Assembly: GCF_021147775.1 (NCBI RefSeq)
Contig: NZ_JAGTPK010000017.1
Coordinates: forward strand, 62,001-126,000
Source: Pseudomonas californiensis
GTDB lineage: Bacteria; Pseudomonadota; Gammaproteobacteria; Pseudomonadales; Pseudomonadaceae
DNA: 64,000 bases
Reading direction: 5' to 3'
The notes under the pieces were generated by a model. That model was not told the origin of the DNA. It made no database searches and was given only the letters and a program-made list of their open reading frames with translations. Shown piece after piece: positions 43,142 through 50,792 of this stretch. How positions within the stretch are numbered: position 1 is the stretch's first letter; the number at the start of each line of letters is the position of its first letter. A program made the position numbers and the translations under genes.

Positions 43142-44023
43142 ATGTTCATGCATAACAAACGACTTCAGTACACCGTTCGCGTCGCCCGGCCAAATCCCGG
43201 TCTAGCCAACCTTCTATTGGAACAATTTGGCGGCGCTCAGGGAGAGCTTGCCGCCGCAGGCCGCTATTTCACCCAAGGCCTGAGTGAAGATGATCCAGGC
43301 CGTAAAGACCTGCTGATGGACATCGCGACTGAAGAACTCAGCCACCTTGAAATCGTCGGCTCGATCATCGTGATGCTTAACAAGGGCGCCAAGGGTCAAC
43401 TGGCCGAAGGCGTGGAAGAAGAAGGCGAGCTGTACCGGGCCATCAACGGCGCGGGCAATGATTCGCACATCACCAGCCTGCTCTACGGCGCAGGTGCACC
43501 TCTGGTGAACTCGGCAGGCGTGCCGTGGACAGCCGCTTACATCGACACCATTGGTGAACCCACCGCTGACTTCCGCTCGAACATCGCCGCCGAGGCGCGG
43601 GCCAAGATTGTCTACGAGCGCTTGATGAACGTGACGGACGATCCCGGCGTGAAAGAAGCGCTTGGGTTCCTGATGACACGGGAAATTGCACACCAGCTGT
43701 CATTTGAGAAAGCCCTGCATGCCATCCAGCCAAACTTCCCGCAAGGCAAGTTGCCGGGCATGCCAGAGTTCACCAACAAGTATTTCAAAATGTCCGAAGG
43801 GCCAAACGTGCGTGGCGCCTGGAACCAGGGTGCCGAGTGGGACTATGTGGAAAACCCACAGCCAGCAGTGGACGGCGGCGACGGCTCCGCTTCTGTGACG
43901 CTGAATGCCGAAGACACCACGGTACTCGAAGCCATGAAAACCAGAACCATGTCGGACCCAACGGCCAACCCCGTGACCGGTGCAGACCTCGGTTCCGGTC
44001 TGGGCAAACGTTCAGACACCTGA
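43142..44023 (+). CDS. Manganese catalase family protein
   Basis: A 293-residue ferritin-like dimanganese catalase that dismutates hydrogen peroxide without heme. Metal ligands are visible in the helices DIATEELSHLEIVGS (E-x2-H) and FLMTREIAHQLSFEKAL (E-x2-H), with a further Glu in EARAKIVYERL. The C-terminal tail is long and acidic. AGGAAACGC lies before the ATG; a second ATG two codons later is also possible. A small ORF follows after 49 bases, probably in the same transcript. Confidence 0.92.
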   Translation: MFMHNKRLQYTVRVARPNPGLANLLLEQFGGAQGELAAAGRYFTQGLSEDDPGRKDLLMDIATEELSHLEIVGSIIVMLNKGAKGQLAEGVEEEGELYRAINGAGNDSHITSLLYGAGAPLVNSAGVPWTAAYIDTIGEPTADFRSNIAAEARAKIVYERLMNVTDDPGVKEALGFLMTREIAHQLSFEKALHAIQPNFPQGKLPGMPEFTNKYFKMSEGPNVRGAWNQGAEWDYVENPQPAVDGGDGSASVTLNAEDTTVLEAMKTRTMSDPTANPVTGADLGSGLGKRSDT

Positions 44024-44072
44024 GACGCGGCATCCACATCGTCGTGCCCTGTATCAATCAGGAGAAACATTG

Positions 44073-44267
44073 ATGAACAAGACAGCAATACCCATGGATG
44101 TCTTGCATGGCAACGACAAGCCTTCATCGGTTGATGGGGTATTTGTCCAGCACCTGCAAGCCTTCGAAACACAGGCGCGATTTGCGCGTGAGAGTTTTCT
44201 TGTGATGATGGCAAATACTGAAGTTGAAGCCGCGACGTTGCGGGAGAGACAGTCATCAGGACGGTGA
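44073..44267 (+). CDS. Small hypothetical protein downstream of Mn catalase
   Basis: A 64-residue soluble protein. AGGAG lies eight bases before the ATG, giving it strong translation signals. No domain recognised; the second half is a single charged helix (FETQARFARESFLVMMANTE). It is probably co-transcribed with the Mn catalase gene. Confidence 0.65.
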   Translation: MNKTAIPMDVLHGNDKPSSVDGVFVQHLQAFETQARFARESFLVMMANTEVEAATLRERQSSGR

Positions 44268-44330
44268 CTGCTGAGGCGCCAGGGAAGGCTCCACTTTATT
44301 GATTCATGTGTTGCAGGTTAATCAGTCTGA

Positions 44331-44349
44331 CGGCACACCGGATGTGCCG
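44331..44349. terminator. Hairpin between the catalase unit and DUF4142 gene
   Basis: CGGCACA and TGTGCCG form a 7-bp stem with loop CCGGA between two convergent transcription units. No T tract follows. Confidence 0.45.
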
Positions 44350-44396
44350 CATGACGTGGGCCTGTAAAAGCCCTCCCGCCATGCGGTTCGTTTACA

Positions 44397-44912
44397 TCAC
44401 TGCTTGGCAGCATCACCGCCGTGGGCGGCAGCCAGTTTCTTGGCTTCTGCGAGGTGAGCCTTGAGCTTGGGCAGTGTGGCCTCAGCAAATGCCTTCAACT
44501 CTGCATCCTTGCCACTTTTTACTTCTTCCTCAAACAGCTCGATAGTCTGCTCGTGCGCTTTGACCTGATTGTTGGCATAGGCCTGGTCAAACGATTTAGC
44601 ACTACGCAAATCAAGGATCATCGCCTTGGCTTTATCCGCCAGCGTAGCATCGTCGGAAACATTCAGATTCTTCTGTTTGGCAATCTCTTGAAGCTTCTGG
44701 TTAGCTTGTGTGTGGTCAGCTTCCATCATCTTGGCGAATGTTTTCACGTCCGCCGAAGTGCCCTTTTCTTCTGCAAGCCTGGCAGCCTGGATTTCCGCCA
44801 CACCTTTGGCTGATGCGTTATCTACAAACTCTGCAGGATCAGCTGCACTTGCGAACTGGCTGCCGACCGAAAGTACAACGGCAAGAGCGCTCATACGAAA
44901 ATAGTTAGTCAT
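44397..44912 (-). CDS. DUF4142 domain protein, periplasmic
   Basis: A 171-residue exported protein with a signal peptide (MSALAVVLSVGSQFASA). The all-helical ferritin-like DUF4142 domain has FVDNASAKGVAEIQAARLA and FAKMMEADHTQANQKLQEIA. Members are often induced by stress, but the molecular role is unknown. AAAGGATGATC precedes the ATG. It is divergent from the CinA gene and convergent with the catalase unit. Confidence 0.88.
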   Translation of the reverse strand: MTNYFRMSALAVVLSVGSQFASAADPAEFVDNASAKGVAEIQAARLAEEKGTSADVKTFAKMMEADHTQANQKLQEIAKQKNLNVSDDATLADKAKAMILDLRSAKSFDQAYANNQVKAHEQTIELFEEEVKSGKDAELKAFAEATLPKLKAHLAEAKKLAAAHGGDAAKQ

Positions 44913-45202
44913 CTTCGATCATCCTTTTTCATGGGTGAGAAACGTCATCGTCAACGACGACACACACTTACGACCCAACCCTTAAATCTGCGTTCAGCCT
45001 TTTTCACGAACGGCTGATACTTGAGCGAACGAGCGGCAAATCGTCCGTCCTTGTGCTTTTTTCCGGAACAGCGCTGGACACTTTTTGTCCATCTTTACAG
45101 CCCTCGGGTGAGCTTCGCTGGTGTAACCGGCTTTCTCAAACACACTCCAGACACCGATGGCACAAACGCCTCATGACGAGGCAAGCCGCAAAGAGAAACG
45201 TC

Positions 45203-45703
45203 ATGAAGACTGTCGAACACGCCGTGTCTTATCTGGGCGAGCAGAAGTTACTGTTAGCCACCGCAGAATCCTGCACAGCAGGCGAAATAATCACGCTTAT
45301 CGCACAGGTGCCCGGCAGCGGCGCACTGATCGAATGCGGCTACGTTGTGTACTCACCCGAAGCCAAACAGCGATTGCTGGGTGTCAGCCCAAGAACCATC
45401 GAGCAGTTCAATCTCACCAGCTGCGAAGTGGCCCGTGAGATGGCAATTGGCGCACTGCGCGACAGCTGTGCAAACGTTGCTGTCGCCACCACCGGGATCT
45501 GTGGACCAGACGATGTCGATGGAATACCGGCAGGTACGGTGTGTTTTGCGTGGGGCTTCGTGCATGAGGGACGCACCAGCATTTTTACCCGCAGGCACCG
45601 CTTCTTTGGCGCGAGAGAAGTCGTCCAGCACAAGGCTGCACTGCATGCGCTGGAGCATATCGAGAGTTTCCACAGACGCATGTTGAACGGCGAGTCGGCG
45701 TAA
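45203..45703 (+). CDS. CinA C-terminal family protein (nicotinamide-nucleotide amidase type)
   Basis: A 166-residue stand-alone CinA C-terminal domain, predicted to deamidate NMN to NaMN in pyridine nucleotide recycling (PncC). The family motifs LLATAESCTAGEIITLI and VAVATTGICGPDD are clear. A start at 45053 would add residues unlike the family, so ATG 45203 is chosen. It is a paralogue of the housekeeping pncC usually next to recA: the motif reads TGICGP rather than TGIAGP. It lies among stress genes. Confidence 0.86.
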   Translation: MKTVEHAVSYLGEQKLLLATAESCTAGEIITLIAQVPGSGALIECGYVVYSPEAKQRLLGVSPRTIEQFNLTSCEVAREMAIGALRDSCANVAVATTGICGPDDVDGIPAGTVCFAWGFVHEGRTSIFTRRHRFFGAREVVQHKAALHALEHIESFHRRMLNGESA

Positions 45704-45855
45704 TTGAATGACCGGCCATTTATCGGTCGTCGACAAGAAACGATGAATTTTATCGAAGGCTCGGCACTCCCTTCTCTATAGAACAACAGAACAGCACAAC
45801 AGAAAATCTCGCGCGGCAGTGTCCCTCGTGATTTTCACTGCCGAGGTAAATGTTT

Positions 45856-47304
45856 ATGACGTCTCTTCAACTGATGACCGGCAATGCCGTCGTCAAGCCT
45901 GTCGTCGAAGAAGCCCGATCCCGGAATCTCTACCAGTCATGGATGAGTGAAGGTTCGGCTGATCCTCATCAGGATGCAGTCGCGTTTTTGAATCAGTGCC
46001 TCGCCTTGGCAGATCATGAGCCCTGCGAGCTTCCCGCCCAGCCGGATGCGCTGGAGCAGTGGATAGAACATAACGTCGGGCATGTGGCCGATCAATATGC
46101 GGTTTACCTCGAGCAGCGCCGCGCAGGCCAGCCTCGGCGCTTTTTCAAAAGCAAAGCCCATGCGATGTATTTCCTGCAGCACGTTGCGCCCACCAAACTG
46201 GTCGACGGCGCCTGGTTATACGGCCTGCTGCCGCATTGGGCGGACTATCGTTTTCACGGCCTGATACGCACCTACCTCGAAGAGTTGGGCGACGGTGAAC
46301 AGGCACAGAACCATGTCTCGCTGTATCGCAAGCTGCTGGCCGATCTGGATTGCGACACCAGCGCGCCGTTGCATGACGATGCCTATCTGCAAGGTGCTAT
46401 TCAGCTGTCGCTGGGACAGATGAGCGATCAGTTTCTGCCTGAGGTCATCGGTTACAACCTGGGCTACGAACAGCTGCCACTGCACTTGCTGATCACCTCT
46501 TTCGAATTGAACGAGCTTGGTATCGACCCGTACTACTTCACCCTGCACGTGACCATCGACAATGCCAGCACCGGTCACGCCCGCAAAGCCGCGCAGAGTG
46601 TCATGGAGCTGCTGCCCGTGGGCGAAGAACGCGAGGCGTTCTATCGACGCGTGATCAGCGGCTACAAGCTGAATGAGCTGGGCATAGGGTCTTCGGCGGT
46701 GATCCAGTCATTCGATCTGGAGCAGGAAGTGGTGGCCATGCTTGAACGCAAGCGCACCTTCGGCCAGCACATGCACTCCGACTATTGCCGACTCGATGGC
46801 AAGACCGTCAATGAGTGGCTGGCACGGCCGGATCAGATCCCCGAGTTCCTTGAAGTGCTGCAAAACCGGGGCTGGATCAAACGTCATCAAGACCCTGTGC
46901 ACAGCCGTTTCTGGCAACTGTTCGAGGGTGCCGGTGCGCCAATGTTCGGGGTCTTCAACGGTTACGAAAAACAACTGGTGCATGACTGGATCGCAGGTGA
47001 CTGGCTGGCCGATGGCAGCGCGCAAACCACCGCTGGCAAGCGCCTGCCCGAGGCCTTCCGCTCGAGGTTTCGCAATCTGCCCAACGCCCAGCCATCAGCC
47101 GTCCCTGGCGCACATGCCGCGAAGGATTTTGACCCGGATCTGCGTGAACTCCACAGGAAGCTGGAGTCGGCCACCGCTACAGAAAAGATGGCCATTCTGA
47201 TCGAAAGCATGTCGCCCGCCCGCCATGCGTCGGCTGCTGGCCTTTACGCAACCCGCTTGTTTGTCACGACCATGGCCGAGCGACTGACCGGAGTTCACGC
47301 ATGA
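45856..47304 (+). CDS. Heme-oxygenase-like iron-containing redox protein (putative HDO diiron enzyme)
   Basis: A 482-residue protein whose helical domain resembles the iron-containing redox enzyme family, a heme-oxygenase fold that often carries a diiron site. The 155-330 region has ligand-type residues in SLGQMSDQFLPEVIGYNLGYEQ and FELNELGIDPYYFTLHVTID. The N-terminal and C-terminal extensions (about 1-130 and 370-482) are not recognised. Start 45856 is chosen over 45850 for its spacing from GAGG. Its stop overlaps the next gene by four bases (ATGA), so it is coupled to the methyltransferase. Substrate unknown. Confidence 0.75.
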   Translation: MTSLQLMTGNAVVKPVVEEARSRNLYQSWMSEGSADPHQDAVAFLNQCLALADHEPCELPAQPDALEQWIEHNVGHVADQYAVYLEQRRAGQPRRFFKSKAHAMYFLQHVAPTKLVDGAWLYGLLPHWADYRFHGLIRTYLEELGDGEQAQNHVSLYRKLLADLDCDTSAPLHDDAYLQGAIQLSLGQMSDQFLPEVIGYNLGYEQLPLHLLITSFELNELGIDPYYFTLHVTIDNASTGHARKAAQSVMELLPVGEEREAFYRRVISGYKLNELGIGSSAVIQSFDLEQEVVAMLERKRTFGQHMHSDYCRLDGKTVNEWLARPDQIPEFLEVLQNRGWIKRHQDPVHSRFWQLFEGAGAPMFGVFNGYEKQLVHDWIAGDWLADGSAQTTAGKRLPEAFRSRFRNLPNAQPSAVPGAHAAKDFDPDLRELHRKLESATATEKMAILIESMSPARHASAAGLYATRLFVTTMAERLTGVHA

Positions 47305-48245
47305 CATCCTCCCTGCCGGACAGCGCCGCGCTGATTACACTGTCCCGTCATCTGAAAGCCGGTGGTTACCGGTTCATCACGCCCACCCCGCTCACCCACC
47401 GGCACGTCAACGAACGTGAAGCCAACCGGACAGCGTCAACGCTGCGCGATGTGTTTGGCTGGAGCCGTCTGATCCCGGAGTCGCTGATGCCCGCGTCCGA
47501 GGCCGAAGGGCTGCGCGACGCCGGGATTCTGGAGCGTTATGAAGCAAGCCTGAAAAGTCGCGTCAGGTTTTCAAGCCTCGATGACCTGTTGCTGGTGCAC
47601 TCGGCGTTCCCGACCACTGATGAAGACTCAGTGTTTTTCGGGCCGGACACCTACCGGTTTGCGCAATCGATCAGCCGACACCTGCAAAGCACTACGCACC
47701 CGATCGATCGTGCAGTCGACATTGGTTGTGGCACAGGCGCCGGAGCCATGCTGGTTGCCAAGGCCCGTCCGCAGGCGCAGGTTTACGCGGTGGATATCAA
47801 CCCAAGGGCATTGCATTTTGCTCAGGTCAACGCCACCTGCGCCGGGCTGGATAATATGGATTGCCGACACAGCGATATCCTCGCCAATGTGGAAGGCAGC
47901 TTCGATCTGATCGTGGCCAACCCGCCGTACATGAAAGACAACCAACGCCGTGCTTATCGTCATGGCGGCGATGCGCTGGGCGCCGATCTTTCGGTGCGTA
48001 TCGTGCACGAATCGCTGGACCGCCTTACGCCTGGCGGCTCGCTGGTGCTGTACACCGGCGTGGCCATGGTCGGCGAGCGCGATCCGTTCTTTGCTGCGGT
48101 ACATGGCGACATAGATCACAAGGCTCTGGCCTGGACTTACCGCGAATTGGACCCGGACGTGTTCGGCGAGGAGTTGCTGGAAGACGGCTACGAGGATGTC
48201 GACCGCATCGCTGCGGTCGAGCTGATCGTCACCCGGCGGACCTGA
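47301..48245 (+). CDS. Class I SAM methyltransferase, HemK/TrmN-like
   Basis: A 314-residue enzyme. The SAM motif I is AVDIGCGTGAGAMLVA (about 138-153), the acidic loop YAVDINPRAL follows, and motif IV is VANPPYMKDN (about 210-219), an NPPY that often methylates planar nitrogen (protein Gln, nucleic acid base) or small N-compounds. The first 120 residues are a separate helical domain, as in HemK-like proteins. It overlaps the putative diiron gene, so the two likely act in one pathway. It converges with the WD40 gene five bases away. Confidence 0.84.
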   Translation: MTSSLPDSAALITLSRHLKAGGYRFITPTPLTHRHVNEREANRTASTLRDVFGWSRLIPESLMPASEAEGLRDAGILERYEASLKSRVRFSSLDDLLLVHSAFPTTDEDSVFFGPDTYRFAQSISRHLQSTTHPIDRAVDIGCGTGAGAMLVAKARPQAQVYAVDINPRALHFAQVNATCAGLDNMDCRHSDILANVEGSFDLIVANPPYMKDNQRRAYRHGGDALGADLSVRIVHESLDRLTPGGSLVLYTGVAMVGERDPFFAAVHGDIDHKALAWTYRELDPDVFGEELLEDGYEDVDRIAAVELIVTRRT

Positions 48246-48250
48246 GGCCG

Positions 48251-49321
48251 TTATTCCGCGAACTCTGTGGCAGTGGACTGAAGCTGCGCGCTGGTGGGCA
48301 CCGCGCACAGCTTCAGGCTGCCCTGCTGATCACCGACCGCAATGACCCGGTCGTCATGGCTCCAGGCGATGGACGATACCGCTGCTCGATTGTGCAAGCC
48401 CGCCAACGGTTGAGCGCGCCCTGCGTCAAACACGAACACCAGGCCGTCCTGGCCTGCACTGGCCAGCCGATGATCCTTGTGACTGAAGGTCAGCGCGTTG
48501 ACCGTTTTCTCATGCACGGGCAGCATTATCGGCTGGGTGTTTTGCGGCCCTGCCCCAGTGCAGTTCCAGATCACCACCATGCCGCCGCTGGCCGTGCCGA
48601 ACCAGGTGCTGTCTGCGCTCCAGGTCATGTGCCTGACTTTTGCCGGATAGCCACTCATCTGGAAATCTTCCCCGCTGTCCAGATACCAGAGATGCACGGC
48701 ACTGCCCTGACAGCCTGTCGCCACGAACCGTTGGCTGGGGCTGATGGATACACCCAATAAAGAGTCCTTCCAGGCAAAAAAACGTTGCGGTTCGCTATGC
48801 TCGACCGACCACTGCGCCACACCGCCGTAGCAACTGCTGAACAGGCGGCCATCGGGCAACCAGTGCAGCCCGGTCACGGTGCCCGCGACTGCTTGCAGAC
48901 GTTGAATCAATTCGCCTTGCATGTTCCAGACGGTGACCTGCGCCCCGCAGGCTACCGCCAACAGGCCGTCAGCGCTCCAGCTCAGGTTTTCTATCCAGTC
49001 GTTGCCAGCCTCCAGTCGATGGACGAGCGTACCCTCGCGCGCATTCCATAACGCCACGCCGCCAGCCTGCCCCGCCGTGGCGAGCAGGCTGCCATCCGGT
49101 GACCACTGCACAGCGCTGGCATCCATACCGTGTGCAGCCGTCTGCCACAGCACTGTGCCATCCAGCGAACTCATGACCGCCACGGAACCGTCTGCATAGG
49201 CAGCAGCGATCAACAGGTCGTCACCCGACCAGCCAAGCGCATTGATACGCTCGTCGCCTTGCTGCTGCCATAACGTCGGCAAACGCAGCACTGCATCAAC
49301 GTTCTCGTCGATATCTGTCAT
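48251..49321 (-). CDS. WD40 repeat beta-propeller protein, zinc-locus associated
   Basis: A 356-residue cytoplasmic protein with about seven WD-like repeats; examples are AVQWSPDGSLLATAGQAGGVALWN, trimmed here to its SPDG...WN pattern, and LTFSHKDHRLASAGQDG. No other domain is present. The ATG at 49321 overlaps the stop of the COG0523 GTPase (ATGA), so it is coupled to it and shares the Zur-controlled promoter. Its role may be as a scaffold or client of the metallochaperone. Function unknown. Confidence 0.85.
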   Translation of the reverse strand: MTDIDENVDAVLRLPTLWQQQGDERINALGWSGDDLLIAAAYADGSVAVMSSLDGTVLWQTAAHGMDASAVQWSPDGSLLATAGQAGGVALWNAREGTLVHRLEAGNDWIENLSWSADGLLAVACGAQVTVWNMQGELIQRLQAVAGTVTGLHWLPDGRLFSSCYGGVAQWSVEHSEPQRFFAWKDSLLGVSISPSQRFVATGCQGSAVHLWYLDSGEDFQMSGYPAKVRHMTWSADSTWFGTASGGMVVIWNCTGAGPQNTQPIMLPVHEKTVNALTFSHKDHRLASAGQDGLVFVFDAGRAQPLAGLHNRAAVSSIAWSHDDRVIAVGDQQGSLKLCAVPTSAQLQSTATEFAE

Positions 49322-50667
49322 GCCCGGCAAGCCTCCAGCCCTTTGCTCAGCGCTGCGCGGTCCAGGTTGCGACCGATGAACACGATCTGGCTTTCACGTT
49401 TTTCGCCTGTCTTCCAGCGTCGATCCGGCCCGCCATCCAGCAGCATATGCACCGCCTGGATGACGAAGCGCCGGTCTTCACCTGCGATGTCGAGAATGCC
49501 CTTGGTTCGAAGCATGTCCTGGCCGTTGGCAGCCAGCAACGGCCCCAGCCAACGGTTGACCTTGTCTTCGCTCAGCGCACCGGTAATCGTCAGGCCGACC
49601 GAGCTGATGTCCTCGTCGTGGGTATGGGCTGCTGCGTAGTGCCGCTCTAGGATAATCGGAACAGGCTGGCCGTCGCGCTCAATGCGCAGGTCAAACTCTT
49701 GCGCGCCGTGTTCGGTGAACAATGCGTAGAAACCGTCAGCCGGAATCACCAGCTCAACGCACTTTTCGCTCCCCTCTTCCGGGACTTGCAGGTTGCCAAC
49801 GCCACGTCCAGGGATCAACCGGGCGCCGGTCAGCGACCGTTTGCGATCGCGCGCAAACGCCTTGTCTGCGGTATCAACCGCCTTGCGCAGATCTTCTTCG
49901 GTATCGTCGCGCAGGGGCAGCAGCAATGCACCAATCAACGGATCAGGCCCTGCGCCGTAGCGCAATTGAGCAACCCCGGCTGGCAACCGCACGATGGCAG
50001 CCCATTCAAACGGGTATTCCTTTTCCAGAAACCCCGGACGCTGGGCCAGCATCTTCTCCAGATCGAATCCGCCCACACCGAGCACGCTCGGGATATCCAC
50101 TTCGGCGTTCACACTGCGGTGAAAGGTCGCCAGTGCGTTCATTTTCCGTAGCCGGGCTTCGAGCTCATCAAGCTGCGCTGCGTCCACCAGATCGGTCTTG
50201 TTGAGCAGAATCACATCAGCGAACGCGATCTGCTCCCGCACTTCGGCCATGCCGTCCAGATGTTGAAGCACATGCCTGGCATCCACCACGGTCACGATGC
50301 CGTCCAGCCGCAACGCTTCGCGTATTTCGTCATCGACAAAAAATGTCTGGGACACCGGACCCGGGTCTGCCATGCCAGTGGTCTCGACAATGATGTGGTC
50401 GAAGCGATCACGCCGACGCATCAGGTTGGTCAGGATGCGGATCAGGTCGCCACGCACCGTGCAACAGATGCAGCCGTTGTTCATCTCGAAGACTTCTTCG
50501 TCGGCATGGATCACCAGCGCGTCGTCGATGCCTATTTCGCCAAACTCGTTTTCGATCACGGCGATACGCATGCCGTGCTGGCGACTCAGGATATGGTTCA
50601 GCAGCGTGGTTTTGCCGGCGCCCAGAAAACCGGTCAGCACTGTCACGGGAATACGAGCATCCGACAT
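49318..50667 (-). CDS. COG0523 (CobW-type) GTPase, Zur-regulated
   Basis: A 449-residue G3E GTPase. Walker A TGFLGAGKTTLLNH, metal motif NNGCICCTVRGDL (C-x-C-C), switch VETTGMADPGPV, base recognition LNKTD, and a C-terminal CobW_C domain from GALSEDKVNRW to IVFIGRNLD. A His/Asp-containing stretch (YAAAHTHDEDIS) may bind metal. It differs from ZigA and from the 3483-4463 protein. The ATG at 50667 has GAGG about eight bases upstream. A Zur box lies 65-80 bases upstream, so it should be induced under zinc starvation. Confidence 0.92.
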   Translation of the reverse strand: MSDARIPVTVLTGFLGAGKTTLLNHILSRQHGMRIAVIENEFGEIGIDDALVIHADEEVFEMNNGCICCTVRGDLIRILTNLMRRRDRFDHIIVETTGMADPGPVSQTFFVDDEIREALRLDGIVTVVDARHVLQHLDGMAEVREQIAFADVILLNKTDLVDAAQLDELEARLRKMNALATFHRSVNAEVDIPSVLGVGGFDLEKMLAQRPGFLEKEYPFEWAAIVRLPAGVAQLRYGAGPDPLIGALLLPLRDDTEEDLRKAVDTADKAFARDRKRSLTGARLIPGRGVGNLQVPEEGSEKCVELVIPADGFYALFTEHGAQEFDLRIERDGQPVPIILERHYAAAHTHDEDISSVGLTITGALSEDKVNRWLGPLLAANGQDMLRTKGILDIAGEDRRFVIQAVHMLLDGGPDRRWKTGEKRESQIVFIGRNLDRAALSKGLEACRA

Positions 50668-50731
50668 GGGAACGACCTCTTTGATCAATGGTGAACGGTC
50701 AATTCAGCGACGCTGATTCTTGACCCTGAAA

Positions 50732-50746
50732 TGTTATGTTATAACA
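50732..50746. promoter_or_regulatory. Zur box between COG0523-WD40 and the TonB-ABC operon
   Basis: TGTTATGTTATAACA matches the 15-base Zur palindrome with one mismatch and has the flanking GAAA of the extended consensus. It lies 65 bases from the GTPase start and 46 bases from the receptor start, so it can regulate both directions. Confidence 0.85.
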
Positions 50747-50792
50747 CAAACATTCATTCCTTGATGCAGTCTCCAAAGCGGCCACCCACCTC

